A stretch of DNA of 64,000 nucleotides from Lysinibacillus fusiformis. Its GTDB lineage: Bacteria > Bacillota > Bacilli > Bacillales_A > Planococcaceae. The DNA lies in contig NZ_PYWL01000005.1 of assembly GCF_003049525.1 (NCBI RefSeq), positions 124,001-188,000 on the forward strand. The letters run 5' to 3'. The notes under the pieces were generated by a model that saw only the letters and a program-made list of their open reading frames with translations, made no database searches and was not told the origin of the DNA. The translations under genes and the position numbers were made by a program. Below, piece by piece: positions 1-9,996 of the stretch (within the stretch, counting starts at the first letter, position 1; every line of letters begins with the position of its first letter).

Positions 1-780
1 AAGCTGTCGCAATACCTCTTTACCTAGCCCTTTCCCTTGGAATTTTGGCACAATCGCAATATTTTTCAACTCAATGGTTGTTTGAGATTGAGGGGTTAAT
101 AATGCCACTCCCGCAAGCTGTTCTCCACACTTCACTTCAAATAAGGTACCCTCATCCAAGTATTTTCGGATAGCCTCTTCACTCTCATCAGCAAGTAAAA
201 GCTGTGGTAAAAAGGACTCTCTACTCCCATTTACTTTTTTTAGAGCTGTTCGAAATTGTACAAAATCCTCACGTTCAAAAACATTTAAAACACATGGTTG
301 TTTCTCTTTCGCTTCTAACCATGAATGTTCTTCTGGATAATCTCCTTCCACCCCTAATCGAATAAAGCTCAGCTTTTCCTGTGCCTTTTGTGAACGGATA
401 TTCACCTTCCTAGCTCCCGCAAAAACTCGCTTTAGTCCAAGCTCAAAAAAGGCGATATCTAAAATAGCTGTTTTAGCCTCAAGATTATAACCTTTCCCCC
501 AAAATGGATGCCCGAGCCACGAACCGATATGACAACTGTTTTTATGTTGGTCTATAAACATCAATGCGGTCACACCGATTAACTGTCCCTCCTCATTTAA
601 AACAACACGAGGAACGGTCTTCCCTTCTTCTTCATCGATGCATTCACGTTTGATAAAATGAATAGTATCTTCTACTTTACCAACAGGTAGCCCTAGTGCA
701 TCTCGAACCTGTGGCATAGAAGACAACTCATGCATGGCCTCGGCATATTTGATATCATGTTTCACTAAAGTTACCGTCAT
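1..780 (-). CDS. Tandem GNAT acetyltransferase (3' end beyond window)
   Basis: The frame is open from an ATG at 778-780 to the left edge (260 codons), so the C-terminus is missing. Residues 1 to about 180 look like a RimJ/RimL-type GNAT domain (IGSWLGHPFWGKGYN, then an R-x-N-x-x-S-type stretch). Residues from about 190 begin a second GNAT domain that reaches its acetyl-CoA loop (IVPKFQGKGLGKEVL) just before the edge. Both domains should transfer an acetyl group from acetyl-CoA to an amine; the substrates cannot be told. An AAGGGG motif precedes the ATG. Two GNAT domains in one chain are known but uncommon. The family call is firm and the function is open. Confidence 0.85.
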   Translation of the reverse strand, partial: MTVTLVKHDIKYAEAMHELSSMPQVRDALGLPVGKVEDTIHFIKRECIDEEEGKTVPRVVLNEEGQLIGVTALMFIDQHKNSCHIGSWLGHPFWGKGYNLEAKTAILDIAFFELGLKRVFAGARKVNIRSQKAQEKLSFIRLGVEGDYPEEHSWLEAKEKQPCVLNVFEREDFVQFRTALKKVNGSRESFLPQLLLADESEEAIRKYLDEGTLFEVKCGEQLAGVALLTPQSQTTIELKNIAIVPKFQGKGLGKEVLRQL

Positions 781-825
781 CTTCTAATTCCCCTTTTACT
801 AACATTCTATTGTCGTATTCTATTC

Positions 826-1203
826 TCAACTATACGTTAGTTGCCAGGAGACGCCTAAGCGATCCTGAATCCACGCAAATTTCTTTGAAAACCCATAATG
901 ATCAAGTGGCATTAACGCCTGCCCACTTTCCTCTATTTGATTTACTAAATTCTTTATTTCTTCCTCAGATTCACACTCTAGAAAGATAGACGTTGATGGC
1001 GTAAACGAAAAGTTATGTTGAATAACACTATCATTCACCATTAATTTTAACCCCTTTAATTGTAGGGTGGCCATCGCTACCTGCTGAGAATTTCCCATAT
1101 ATTCTATCTGTATAACTTCTAAATCTGTAAACCATTGCTGATATTGTTCAATCGCTTCATGCGCTTGTCCTTGAAACATTAAAAAAGTTGTCGCGCTTTT
1201 CAT
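826..1203 (-). CDS. VOC-family (PhnB/glyoxalase-like) protein
   Basis: This 125-residue protein has the beta-alpha-beta-beta-beta layout of the vicinal oxygen chelate fold, in the PhnB-like branch (N-terminal TTFLMFQGQAHEAIEQYQQW, C-terminal DRLGVSWQL). Such proteins are small metal-binding or resistance/isomerase-like proteins and often have no known substrate. Its ATG overlaps the stop of the DUF1801 gene (ATGA), so the two are translationally coupled and form a two-gene unit read leftward. Confidence 0.85.
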   Translation of the reverse strand: MKSATTFLMFQGQAHEAIEQYQQWFTDLEVIQIEYMGNSQQVAMATLQLKGLKLMVNDSVIQHNFSFTPSTSIFLECESEEEIKNLVNQIEESGQALMPLDHYGFSKKFAWIQDRLGVSWQLTYS

Positions 1204-1637
1204 CTATTTTTCGCTCCCTCATAATGTGAAATCCACTCTGCTGGTGTCATTTTTGCAACAAGCTCACTAATTAAATCAAAGGGAATATGCTTCGTGCTTG
1301 TAAAACGAATACAACTTTTCCCCATATTTAATTTTGTTGGTACTCGCCTCGCATATTCCTCCTGAAACCAAGAAAGTAATGCTTGGTCTGCATATATACC
1401 CATGTGGTAGAGCGCAATATGACGTTTTTGAGCTGCAAGACTAATAAAAGGTAATGGCGTATTTGGCGTCACATGATAGCCACTTGGATACGTTTCTAAT
1501 GGCACAACATAGCTAACCATGTCATATTGCATAGTTTGTTCAAAACCCTCTGGCAAATTGGCTTCTAAAACATCTACAAGCTTACTAAAGGCATCACGCC
1601 ATTTTTCCTCTACTTGCTCCATATATATGCTCTTCAT
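1200..1637 (-). CDS. DUF1801-domain protein
   Basis: The protein belongs to the DUF1801 (YdhG-like) family: the signatures AQKRHIALYHMGIY and LNMGKSCIRFTSTKHIPFDL are typical, and the family resembles iron chaperone frataxin-like folds, although its biochemical role is unsettled. The longest frame starts with GTG at 1649, but GAGG lies six bases before the ATG at 1635-1637, so I prefer that start (145 residues). It is coupled to the downstream VOC gene through a four-base overlap. Confidence 0.82.
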   Translation of the reverse strand: MKSIYMEQVEEKWRDAFSKLVDVLEANLPEGFEQTMQYDMVSYVVPLETYPSGYHVTPNTPLPFISLAAQKRHIALYHMGIYADQALLSWFQEEYARRVPTKLNMGKSCIRFTSTKHIPFDLISELVAKMTPAEWISHYEGAKNR

Positions 1638-1670
1638 ACCTTGCCTCACTTCGTCGTTATTTTCCCTACT

Positions 1671-2324
1671 TCACTCATTTATTTGTGCCTTGTGATACAA
1701 TTCCTTTGCTTTATAGCCTAGTGGAATAATTTGACGCATCTCCTGTAAGCGAGCTTCTTGTGTTTCTAACTTTTTTGCACTATAAATATAACGTGCCCAA
1801 TCCCTTTGATATCCCGGAGTGAGTCCATCATAAAAGGCTAAGTCATCCTGACTTTAGGAAAGTAAGTCCCGCAATGGAGGGATCATACTCTCATAGTCAC
1901 TCACACATTGACTAATGGCTGTTATTTTCTTGCCTCTTCCTTTACCATCTCTCTTAATACTTAAGATTGAAAATGTTTCATCTAATGACATCAGGCTAGA
2001 AAATTTTAAATCACTACCATCCATATACTTTTCCTCGTCCACATGGATCGCCGGAAAAATCTCATCTCGGTGAATAAACTGTTCATATTTTTTATTACCC
2101 TTTTTAGGATAAACAAAAAATAAATAGCCCAGCTCCACTAGACTATTATCTTTTAACACTTTTTGTAAATAAGTTACCATGGCATCTATGGAAAACGCAA
2201 AAGAAATAATACGGTCATAAGGTGCCTCTCCAGAATGAAACACTCCATCTAATATCGAATCAAGCGGCTGATTATGGATGGCAATGGATACATCATCCTT
2301 TAGTTTAAATTTCTTTTGCATCAT
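1671..2324 (-). pseudogene. YdeI/OmpD-associated family gene split by an in-frame stop
   Basis: Reading leftward from ATGATG at 2324, the frame runs 156 codons to a TAA at 1854-1856. It then continues in the same frame for another 60 codons (FYDGLTPGYQRDWARYIYSA, a hallmark of the YdeI/bacteriocin-protection family C-terminus) to a TGA at 1671-1673. The sum, about 216 codons, is the length I recall for Bacillus homologues, and the N-terminal half (YLFFVYPKKGNK, FIHRDEIFP) matches that family as well. A single nonsense change at the TAA is the simplest explanation. The truncated 156-residue product could still be made, and the downstream part has no obvious start. A real mutation or a sequencing error cannot be told apart here. 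Confidence 0.8.
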
Positions 2325-2423
2325 TTAAACACCTCTTCTCCCACTCATTTTTAGCTACTAAAAAACAGCTCATACATTTGGAGCTTAGTTTTGATAGTAT
2401 ACTGAATAAATGAGAGCTTGGGA

Positions 2424-2462
2424 ACAAAAAATAAACGCTCGAAAATATCTCAAGCGTTTACG
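2424..2462 (-). terminator. Rho-independent terminator after the DUF1648 gene
   Basis: On the minus strand AAACGCTTGA pairs with TCGAGCGTTT (one wobble pair) around a short loop and is followed by a T-rich stretch. It lies directly downstream of the stop at 2471. Confidence 0.7.
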
Positions 2463-2470
2463 GTTCGGCT

Positions 2471-2965
2471 TTATTTTATTTTGCGAGTAACTATTATGCC
2501 TTTAATAATCGGTATAAAGATTCCAATTACGACAATTGGCAAGAACCACCATCCTATGGAAGTAGTCTCTCCAAGAGCAATGCGAATCATTTGGAATGAT
2601 ATAACTGCGAATAAAATAAGACAGAAGTTTTTTACTTCGTTTAACATTTTTCTGCTATTTAAATAAAATGCTTCTACATTTTGTTCATTCAAACGAGCTG
2701 GAAAGTTATACATATGTGGGACTTTCTCTAAAAGACTCATGATTATCCATAGAAACACACCTATAAACGGAAGAATAATGAGCTCAATTTTTGAACCCCA
2801 CCGATCAATCTCTCCCTTACCATTAAAATGAACAGGAATTTCTTCAGGCAATTTCCCCCACATTACTGCAATATAAAAGATAGATAATAGGAATATGATA
2901 ACTCCAATATAATCCCAGACCTTTTCAGACCTTGTTTTAGGGATTTTTAAAATAGGTCTATACAC
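2471..2965 (-). CDS. DUF1648 membrane protein
   Basis: The 164-residue protein has about four hydrophobic segments (near 19-36, 63-80, 110-128 and 137-155). Between the first two it has the DUF1648 signature LPEEIPVHFNGKGEIDRWGS. Family members are small integral membrane proteins, some of them in SdpI-like immunity proteins, so an immunity or envelope role is possible but not shown. The start is GTG at 2963-2965 with GAGGTGG about seven bases upstream. It appears monocistronic and has its own terminator. Confidence 0.85.
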   Translation of the reverse strand: MYRPILKIPKTRSEKVWDYIGVIIFLLSIFYIAVMWGKLPEEIPVHFNGKGEIDRWGSKIELIILPFIGVFLWIIMSLLEKVPHMYNFPARLNEQNVEAFYLNSRKMLNEVKNFCLILFAVISFQMIRIALGETTSIGWWFLPIVVIGIFIPIIKGIIVTRKIK

Positions 2966-3276
2966 TTCGCACCACCTCAGTTCATCTTCATACGTAATTT
3001 ACGTTTTGCCTACTCTATAAGTTTCAAAATTTATGAATATTGGCTTAATATTCAGTACAAAGAATTAACTTTCGCTTTATTTCTAGCATATTTTAGCGGT
3101 AAATGTCTTTTTTTTATTACTTCTATCACGAGTTTCTGTCACCTTTAAACTAATTATTACAGTAAAAATACTCATAATACTTTGTAAAATTCATATTTTC
3201 TGATATAAATGATATATATACATATTTCATTAATTTGTAACATTTCTACTAAATACTGAGAAAGGAAATTTCATCT
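2966..3276. other. AT-rich intergenic region
   Basis: This gap separates the divergent DUF1648 and chemoreceptor genes and must hold both promoters. It is very AT-rich, so many -10-like hexamers occur and none is convincing. I looked for a SigD-type promoter for the chemoreceptor (TAAA then GCCGATAT) and did not find one. I see no RNA gene or ORF. Confidence 0.4.
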
Positions 3277-4971
3277 ATGCGATTTACTATCTACAAGAAA
3301 TTATTACTCGGTTTTTTTATAGTTATTTTAGTTCTAGTTGCTACTATCGGCTTAAATATAAAGCAGCTTGATTCAGTGAACAAAACTTATCGTACATTAT
3401 TGGAGGAGCAAACAACTAAATCTATCGCTATTCAGGAATTACGCGTTATTGCCAAACAAGAGATTGTTAGTTTGCGTGGCTATTTACTGCTTGGAGATAA
3501 ACAGAATCTTCAAAGCAATCAAGACTCTCGAACAGAATTTAAACAAAAATCTGAAGAGCTAATGTCATCTTTGACGACCGAAAAATCCATTAAATTTCTA
3601 GAAGCTATTAATAAAAGCGAGCAAAATGTTCAACAGTTTGCGGACCGCATGTTTGAGTTAAAGGCTTCAGGTGAAACGGAAAAGTATGAAAAGCTTGATA
3701 GTACACAGGGGCGTCTAATTATTAAACAATTTGATGAACGCGTTGAAAACCTTTCCGATTATCAAAATGAGTATATTGAAGGAAAAATTGCTGCTACATC
3801 GAAACAAATTCAAGCTATTAAGTTCCAAATGTTAATTCTTGGAGTCTTTGCTGTTGTCATAAGTCTGATAATTGCAATGGTTGTTGGTAGTCTAATGTCT
3901 CGTCCAATTAACGGCATGGCTAAAGCTGCTAAAAAAATAGCTGAGGGTGACTTAACGGCTGAACAGATTCGTATCAAAAATCGTGATGAAGTGGGTGATT
4001 TAGCCCAAGCATTCAATCAAATGGCCGTTAATTTGAAAGATTTAATTACAAATGTACGCCATAACACTGTACAAGTTAGTGGCTCTGCCGCTGAGTTAAC
4101 AGCAAGTGCTGACCAAACCATTCAAGCGACTGAGCAGATCACTTCTTCGATTCAAGAAGTGGCTAGTGGCTCTGAAGCTCAAGGTAAAAATGCTACAGAA
4201 AGCTCCGAAGCGATGAAGAATATGACAAAGGGCATACAGCAATTAGCATCTACTACGGCGGCGGTTTCTGAACTGGCATTGGAAACGAATTCAGAGGCTC
4301 AAAAAGGCAATGAATCATTACATCGAGTGATTTCACAAATGACTACCATTAACACTGCTGTATTAGAATCAGCAAGCGTTGTGAAAAATTTAGACGGGCA
4401 TTCTATAGAAATTGGTAACATTATTGGCATTATTACAGATATTGCAGAGCAGACAAATTTACTAGCGCTCAATGCCGCTATCGAGGCAGCTCGTGCAGGC
4501 GATCATGGGCGGGGCTTTGCTGTCGTGGCAGACGAGGTGAAAAAGTTAGCAGAGCAATCCAAAAAATCTGCAGAGCAAATTGCTACGTTGATTGCAGAAA
4601 TTCAACAAGATACAAACCGTGCTGTGACGGTGATGGATACTGGTACACAAGAAGTACAAATTGGGATGCAAGTGGTACAGGTAGCTGAAGAAGGCTTCTC
4701 TAAAATTATGGAGCTTATTGAACAAGTGTCCATGCAAATCCAAGAAGCTACAACAGTTTCGGAAGAAATGTCATCCAGTGCAGAACAAATTTATGCTTCC
4801 TTCGATGAAATAGCAACAATCGCGCAAATGTCTTCTAGTAATTTACAAAATGTCGCTTCTGCCTCTGAGGAACAGTTAGCAACTATCGAAGAAGTCGCTG
4901 CTTCAGCAGCAACACTTTCAAATATGGCAGAGGAGCTTCAAACAGAAGTCTCTCGCTTTAAATTAGAATAA
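3277..4971 (+). CDS. Methyl-accepting chemotaxis protein
   Basis: This 564-residue chemoreceptor has a first membrane segment at about 7-27, an extracellular four-helix-bundle sensor of about 150 residues, a second membrane segment at about 182-205, a HAMP domain (about 206-258) and a long cytoplasmic coiled coil. The conserved hairpin tip, [18 protein letters not shown], lies near residues 391-408 and is where CheA and CheW dock. It should sense a small ligand and drive chemotaxis. The ligand is unknown. GAAAGG precedes the ATG. It is a single gene closed by a strong terminator; no chemotaxis partners are nearby. Confidence 0.96.
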   Translation: MRFTIYKKLLLGFFIVILVLVATIGLNIKQLDSVNKTYRTLLEEQTTKSIAIQELRVIAKQEIVSLRGYLLLGDKQNLQSNQDSRTEFKQKSEELMSSLTTEKSIKFLEAINKSEQNVQQFADRMFELKASGETEKYEKLDSTQGRLIIKQFDERVENLSDYQNEYIEGKIAATSKQIQAIKFQMLILGVFAVVISLIIAMVVGSLMSRPINGMAKAAKKIAEGDLTAEQIRIKNRDEVGDLAQAFNQMAVNLKDLITNVRHNTVQVSGSAAELTASADQTIQATEQITSSIQEVASGSEAQGKNATESSEAMKNMTKGIQQLASTTAAVSELALETNSEAQKGNESLHRVISQMTTINTAVLESASVVKNLDGHSIEIGNIIGIITDIAEQTNLLALNAAIEAARAGDHGRGFAVVADEVKKLAEQSKKSAEQIATLIAEIQQDTNRAVTVMDTGTQEVQIGMQVVQVAEEGFSKIMELIEQVSMQIQEATTVSEEMSSSAEQIYASFDEIATIAQMSSSNLQNVASASEEQLATIEEVAASAATLSNMAEELQTEVSRFKLE

Positions 4972-4974
4972 ATG

Positions 4975-5014
4975 AAAACTGCTCGGATTCCCTCTAGGAA
5001 ACGAGCAGTTTTTT
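4975..5014 (+). terminator. Terminator after the chemoreceptor
   Basis: AAAACTGCTCG pairs with CGAGCAGTTTT around a 16-base loop and is followed by a run of T. Confidence 0.85.
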
Positions 5015-5036
5015 CTATATATGTATAGGCCTTTAC

Positions 5037-5786
5037 TCACTTATATTTATCGCTTAAATGACTGAGCATTTCTATAATGGCTGCTTCCTCACTAGGTACT
5101 TGCAACGTAGCCCAATCACCAACCTGATGATTCCCTACACAAACACTTTCCTTTGCCTTCAAGAACATCGAGACATCGTTTGCATCATTTCCAAAAGCAA
5201 TATACTCCCCCTCGATGACACCTAATTTAGTTAGGCCATTCCACTTATCAATACCATTAGGGCTTATATCTATAATATTTTCTGATGCATGTTCATAAAG
5301 AGTAACAGCAAGCTGTTGTAGCTCAAATAACACTGCATCTCTATTCTCCCCCGGAAATAAAACAACTTTTACAATATCATGAAGATCTTGCAACGCTACT
5401 TTTTTAGCTATTTTTAGAGGATCTAGATTTTGATAAATGGGATGCGCTTCACTGCCTGTATACGCATAATCCCACTGACTATCTACTAGGTAGGGTAATT
5501 GAAATGCTGTAATGATCTGTCGAAGCGCCCCTACTATCTCCGTCTCAAATGCTGCAACCTCCTTCGTTACTCCATTACAAGCGACGAATGCTCCATTTCC
5601 ACCTACCATCGGAAATTCTCGCATCTTCTCAGGCAATACAGGTAATAGATCACGTATTGGTCTAGCAGAAGCAAAAATAACTTCATGCCCACTTTGTCTA
5701 CATGCCTCTAACGCATTGATAATACCCCCACTCAAAGGCTTCCCTTTAAAGCAAATTGTACCGTCTAAATCAAAGACAAATTTCAT
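5037..5786 (-). CDS. HAD-superfamily (Cof-type) hydrolase
   Basis: The protein starts with the nucleophile motif FDLDGTICF (HAD motif I) and ends with GNDANDVSMF (motif IV), with a C2-type cap between. This is the Cof/IIB layout of phosphatases that act on sugar phosphates or nucleotides; the substrate is unknown. The open frame begins at 5813, but AGGAAG lies just before the ATG at 5784-5786 and puts DLDG at the usual distance from the N-terminus, so I use that start (249 residues). It is convergent with the chemoreceptor and shares its terminator region. Confidence 0.88.
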   Translation of the reverse strand: MKFVFDLDGTICFKGKPLSGGIINALEACRQSGHEVIFASARPIRDLLPVLPEKMREFPMVGGNGAFVACNGVTKEVAAFETEIVGALRQIITAFQLPYLVDSQWDYAYTGSEAHPIYQNLDPLKIAKKVALQDLHDIVKVVLFPGENRDAVLFELQQLAVTLYEHASENIIDISPNGIDKWNGLTKLGVIEGEYIAFGNDANDVSMFLKAKESVCVGNHQVGDWATLQVPSEEAAIIEMLSHLSDKYK

Positions 5787-5938
5787 AGTTCTTCCTACCT
5801 CTCCTACGTTCATTCACAATTTTTATTATCTCACAGAAATGACTATTTTTAGTGGACGTTTATTTATTTCACAACTATCAAATATTTAACAGAACAAACA
5901 ATACTTTAGACAGAATTAAAAAAAAATTTAGAAAATTA

Positions 5939-5967
5939 TTGACAGGCTATTAATATCCACGTAATAT
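5939..5967 (+). promoter_or_regulatory. SigA promoter of the leuA T-box leader
   Basis: TTGACA (5939-5944), 17 bases, then TAATAT (5962-5967): a near-consensus housekeeping promoter just upstream of the T-box leader. Confidence 0.85.
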
Positions 5968-5974
5968 TGCTTTC

Positions 5975-6247
5975 AACAACACATTGCAGGCCAAGATTGG
6001 AAATAGTAAAAATGGTGATGTACTTGTAGAGAGCCGATGGTTGGTGAAAATCGGTAGACACACATTTTGAACTCGTCCATGAGCTACTCCCTGAATAGTC
6101 TAGTAAGGGATGTCGGTTTCCTCCGTTAACAGGATAGACAGTGATAGCTGTCGATAAGGGGACTTTTTCTGTACAGAGAAGGTCAATTAGAGTGGTACCG
6201 CGAGCATAAACTCGTCTCTATTTTTAAATAGAGATGGGTTTTTTTAT
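5975..6247 (+). promoter_or_regulatory. T-box leader, leucine specifier, upstream of leuA
   Basis: The leader has the stem I signature (GTAGAGAGC, then GGTTGGTGAAAATCGG), the T-box AGTGGTACCGCG at 6191-6202, and a terminator formed by CTCGTCTCTATTT pairing with AAATAGAGATGGG at 6211-6239 followed by T's. By alignment with the methionine leader at 9.8 kb (both have the specifier five bases before TGAGCT), the specifier is CTC at 6072-6074, a leucine codon. Uncharged tRNA-Leu should pair with it and with the T-box bulge, favouring the antiterminator and expression of leuA when leucine is short. Confidence 0.93.
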
Positions 6248-6314
6248 TTTTTAATGAATCATTGGCCTACGTGTAGATTTTAAATACAGATAACTACAAG
6301 AGGAGTGTTAAAAA

Positions 6315-7886
6315 ATGGGAAGAAAAATTTGGGTATTTGATACAACATTACGTGATGGTGAACAGGTGCCAGGAGCCAAGCTAAATTTATATGAAAAAGT
6401 AGAAATAGCACAGCAACTGAAAAAATTAGGTGTGGATATTATCGAAGCCGGATTCCCCGCTTCATCACAGGGGGATTTTGATGCTGTCAAAGCTGTAGCT
6501 GAGAAGGTCGGTACCACTAGCGATATTATGATTACAGCATTAGCACGTGCAGTAAAGGCAGATATTGATGCCGTCTATAATGCTGTGAAATACGCTGAAA
6601 ATCCAATGATTCACATGGTTCTTGGGACATCCGATATACATGTGGAGAAAAAATTCAGTAAATCCAAAGATCAAATTCTGCAAATTGGTGTAGATGCTGT
6701 AAAGTATGCGAAAACTCTATTGCCACAGGTTCAATATTCTACTGAGGATGCGTCTCGTTCAGACTTTGAGTATCTTTGGAAAACGATTGAAGCTGTTATG
6801 CGAGCTGGTGCAACTATGATTAACGTTCCTGATACAGTCGGTTTTGCAGAACCAGAAGAGTTCGGTGAGATGATCTTTAAATTAAACAACCGTATGAAAA
6901 ACTTAGATGATAGCGTTCTTCTTAGTGTTCATTGCCACAATGACCTTGGAATGGCAACAGCTAATACGCTTGCCGCGATAAAAAATGGTGCCGATAAAGT
7001 AGAATGTACAATTAATGGTATCGGTGAACGCGCAGGAAATGCGGCATTAGAAGAAGTCGTTATGGCGCTAAAAACGCGTAGCACTATCTACAATGCTGAT
7101 ACACGTATTAACACAAAAGAAATTATGAATACATCACGACTTGTATCTAGTTTTATGGGCTTAGATGTTCAAGTTAATAAGGCTATTACTGGAGATAATG
7201 CTTTTGCCCATTCATCGGGTATCCATCAGGACGGATTACTAAAATCCCGTGATGCCTATGAAATTGTGCATCCAGAAGACGTAGGTCTTGATGATATGGA
7301 GCTAGTACTGACAGCACGTTCTGGCCGACATGCCGTGAAAAATGCTCTTGAAAAATTAGGGTTTTCGAATCTTTCTACAGATGAATTCGAGGGAATCTTC
7401 GAAGGCTTCTTAAAGCTAGCGGATGCCAAAAAAGAAGTATACGATCATGATTTATACGTGATCGTTGAAAGCTATTATGAGAAACATGATGCTTCTCACA
7501 AGAATGCCACACATTATAGTGATCAATTCTTTGATATCGAAGATCTACAAGTCGTCAGCAATACAAGCTTCCCTTCTGCGAGCGTTAAAGTGCGGAAAGG
7601 TAATGAAGTATTGAAGGCTAGCGCAGTTGGCTCAGGCCCAATTGATGCTCTCTATTCTGCCATTGCCGAAATTACAAGCATGGATGTAAAACTAGTGGAA
7701 TATAATATCAATAGTGTTTCGCGTGGCAAAGAGGCGCTAGGAAAAGTAAAAATCACGATTGAGCATGAAGGTGAAAAGTATATGGCTAAAGCTGCAGATA
7801 CTGACATACTAAAAGCAAGTGCTCTAGCCTATATTAATGCCATCAATAGCATTGTGGTTGCCAAATTGACACCTGTCATGAATTAA
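6315..7886 (+). CDS. leuA: 2-isopropylmalate synthase
   Basis: The enzyme condenses acetyl-CoA with 2-oxoisovalerate in the first committed step of leucine synthesis. Visible motifs are DTTLRDGEQ near the N-terminus, the metal-binding HCHND, the [11 protein letters not shown] segment, [11 protein letters not shown], and a C-terminal LeuA allosteric domain (about 390-515) for leucine feedback. At 523 residues it fits LeuA. Citramalate synthase and homocitrate synthase are related alternatives, but the SSGIHQDG block and the leucine T-box favour LeuA. It stands alone without leuBCD, so it may be a second or relocated copy. GAGGAG-like sequence precedes the ATG. Confidence 0.93.
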   Translation: MGRKIWVFDTTLRDGEQVPGAKLNLYEKVEIAQQLKKLGVDIIEAGFPASSQGDFDAVKAVAEKVGTTSDIMITALARAVKADIDAVYNAVKYAENPMIHMVLGTSDIHVEKKFSKSKDQILQIGVDAVKYAKTLLPQVQYSTEDASRSDFEYLWKTIEAVMRAGATMINVPDTVGFAEPEEFGEMIFKLNNRMKNLDDSVLLSVHCHNDLGMATANTLAAIKNGADKVECTINGIGERAGNAALEEVVMALKTRSTIYNADTRINTKEIMNTSRLVSSFMGLDVQVNKAITGDNAFAHSSGIHQDGLLKSRDAYEIVHPEDVGLDDMELVLTARSGRHAVKNALEKLGFSNLSTDEFEGIFEGFLKLADAKKEVYDHDLYVIVESYYEKHDASHKNATHYSDQFFDIEDLQVVSNTSFPSASVKVRKGNEVLKASAVGSGPIDALYSAIAEITSMDVKLVEYNINSVSRGKEALGKVKITIEHEGEKYMAKAADTDILKASALAYINAINSIVVAKLTPVMN

Positions 7887-7892
7887 AACAAA

Positions 7893-7927
7893 AGAAGCAG
7901 TATGGTCCATTAGCCATACTGCTTTTT
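7893..7927 (+). terminator. Shared terminator between leuA and metG
   Basis: AGCAGTATGG pairs with CCATACTGCT, followed by TTTTT on the plus strand and by a T-rich run on the minus strand. It probably serves both convergent genes. Confidence 0.82.
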
Positions 7928-7932
7928 CAATG

Positions 7933-9567
7933 CTAGCGACTATCTCTTACTAACTTTTGATATTCTTCTTCTATTAGTTCGATATCCAGTCGTTCAAACA
8001 AAGGTGTTACGCCTTGAATGGTTTTAGGTAACTCTACTTGTTCATGCCACATCATTTCATCTATACCTAGCATATTTCTTACTTTCTCTGCTGAAAACGG
8101 TAGGAATGGATGTAGTAATTGTCCGAGATTGGCAATGATATAGACGCAGGTTGCAAGTGTGCAATTGCCCGCCTCCACATGTTCTTTTACTTGTAACCAT
8201 GGCTGCTGTTCATCGAAGTAACGATTAGCGCCACGAATATACTCAAAAATGGACTCTAATGCTTGCTTGAAATGGCCACCCTCAATAAGAATACCCACTT
8301 CATTAAATAGCTGAATAGTTTGTTTGCGAATAGTACTATCCACTTCAGCCTGAGGTACTTGATTAGCAAAGGATTTCTCTATAAATTTCAATGTTCGGTT
8401 CACAAAATTACCATAGGCACCAAGTAATTCACCATTATGGCTGTAAATAAATTCTCGCCATGAAAAATCAGTATCTCGATTTTCTGGTGCATTAGTCGTT
8501 AAAAAATAGCGAATAGAGTCAGCATCATAAGGACTTAAAATATACGGAACCCATACAGCCCAGTTTTGACTCGTCGATAATTTGCGTTTTTCTAATGTTA
8601 AATATTCATTAGATACGATATGTGTCGGCAAAGCTTTCGCACCTAGTCCCATTAAAATAGCTGGCCAAATAACTGTGTGGAATGGGATATTATCCTTTCC
8701 ATGGACATAGTATGAAATGGTTTCTTCATTCCATAAATCTTCAATCGCCATATGATGTTGCTTTGCCCATTCTAGGCTAGCCGTTAAATAACCTGCAACT
8801 GCTTCAATCCACACATATATTTTTTTACCCTCAAAGCCAGGAACTGGAACATCTATTCCATTTGGCAAATCTCTCGTTACTGCTCGGTCAGGAACGCCCT
8901 CTGCTAAGTAGCGCTCTGTCAATCTTAAAGCATTGTCCCTCCAACGTTTTTCTGCCTTTGCCTCGGATAAAAAGATCTCTAATCTCCCTTGAAATTGACT
9001 AAAGGTAAAATAAAAATGTTCTGTCTCTCGAATGACTGGCTCATTCCCACATATTTTACAGCTCTTATCGATTAAATCCAATGGGTCTAAAATTTCCGAG
9101 CAGTTATCACATTGGTCTCCTCTCGCCTTTGCACCACAATTTGGGCATATGCCCTCTACAAATCGATCCGGCAAAAATTGCTGATCTGCCTCACAGTAAG
9201 CCTGTTCAATTTTCTTTTTATATAAAAAATTGTTGGCAAGTAGCTGTAAAAATAAGCCTTTAACGGATTCATGATGGTGCTCTGCGTCTGTTCTTGTGTA
9301 TAAATCATAAGTAAATCCTAGCTCATTAAAACATTTTGTAAATTCTTCATGATAATGATTAGCAATCGCCTCGGTTGTTGTGTTTTCCTGTGCTGCACGT
9401 ATAGAAATGGGTGTACCATTACAGTCACTACCCGATACGTATAATACTTGCTCACCTTTTTGACGGTAATATCTAGCCAAAATATCACCTGGTAATAGTG
9501 CGGCTACATGTCCTAAATGCAAAGAGCCATTTGCATACGGCCAAGCGCCTCCAATAACAATACTCAT
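7933..9567 (-). CDS. metG: Methionyl-tRNA synthetase, paralogue without C-terminal tRNA-binding domain
   Basis: A class I synthetase that charges tRNA-Met. The HIGH motif reads HLGH (residues 17-20), and the KMSKS loop is the variant KLSTS in [14 protein letters not shown]. The insertion carries CPNCG and CDNC zinc-knuckle cysteines plus a further CKIC half-knuckle, closer to the archaeal/E. coli-type MetRS than to the B. subtilis MetS form. At 544 residues it lacks the C-terminal EMAP/tRNA-binding domain. Bacillus cereus-group and pneumococcal strains are known to carry such a second MetRS, and some confer resistance to MetRS inhibitors; that role here is inference. It has its own methionine T-box. 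Confidence 0.93.
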   Translation of the reverse strand: MSIVIGGAWPYANGSLHLGHVAALLPGDILARYYRQKGEQVLYVSGSDCNGTPISIRAAQENTTTEAIANHYHEEFTKCFNELGFTYDLYTRTDAEHHHESVKGLFLQLLANNFLYKKKIEQAYCEADQQFLPDRFVEGICPNCGAKARGDQCDNCSEILDPLDLIDKSCKICGNEPVIRETEHFYFTFSQFQGRLEIFLSEAKAEKRWRDNALRLTERYLAEGVPDRAVTRDLPNGIDVPVPGFEGKKIYVWIEAVAGYLTASLEWAKQHHMAIEDLWNEETISYYVHGKDNIPFHTVIWPAILMGLGAKALPTHIVSNEYLTLEKRKLSTSQNWAVWVPYILSPYDADSIRYFLTTNAPENRDTDFSWREFIYSHNGELLGAYGNFVNRTLKFIEKSFANQVPQAEVDSTIRKQTIQLFNEVGILIEGGHFKQALESIFEYIRGANRYFDEQQPWLQVKEHVEAGNCTLATCVYIIANLGQLLHPFLPFSAEKVRNMLGIDEMMWHEQVELPKTIQGVTPLFERLDIELIEEEYQKLVRDSR

Positions 9568-9599
9568 TCTAAATTGCTCCCCTCACATAAAAAAATGGT

Positions 9600-9895
9600 A
9601 AAAAAAATCGCCCTAATCAAATCTGATTAGGACGAGTCTACCCGTGTTACCACCTATATTTACAAATAGCTCACACTATTTGCCTCATTCAGTACGTCTT
9701 TTTTTAAATATGAGATACTGCCGCCGTTGTAACGAGTGCCCATCTCGTCGTAATCTACTTGCTAAAAAGCTTTCGGTACGAAGCTCAAAGGTCATTTTCA
9801 AAAGGATTCATTTACCTCATTTCCACCAACAGAGGCTCTCTACAAAATGCTGTTCCTATTTACTTTTCCTTTTCAATGCATTATCTATAGGATTG
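9600..9895 (-). promoter_or_regulatory. T-box leader, methionine specifier, upstream of metG
   Basis: Read on the minus strand, stem I begins GTAGAGAGCCTCTGTTGG, the T-box is AGGTGGTAACACGGG (about 9641-9656), and the terminator CGTCCTAATCA / TTGATTAGGGCG is followed by eight T's (9600-9638). The specifier ATG is at 9793-9795, five bases before TGAGCT, in the same place as CTC in the leuA leader. Uncharged tRNA-Met should allow read-through into metG. Confidence 0.93.
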
Positions 9896-9900
9896 GCACT

Positions 9901-9929
9901 ATTCTACGCTTTATTGCGATGAAATGCAA
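9901..9929 (-). promoter_or_regulatory. Promoter of the metG leader
   Basis: On the minus strand TTGCAT, 17 bases, TAGAAT, correctly placed upstream of the T-box stem I. Confidence 0.65.
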
Positions 9930-9996
9930 TAATTGTCGTTAAGGTCGCTTCCATTTTTTCAAAACGCTCACTCATATGTTAATGTGTTTATCATGA

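Noticed and set aside
2418..2666. 82-codon plus-strand frame
   Set aside because: It overlaps the terminator and end of the DUF1648 gene and has no ribosome binding site.
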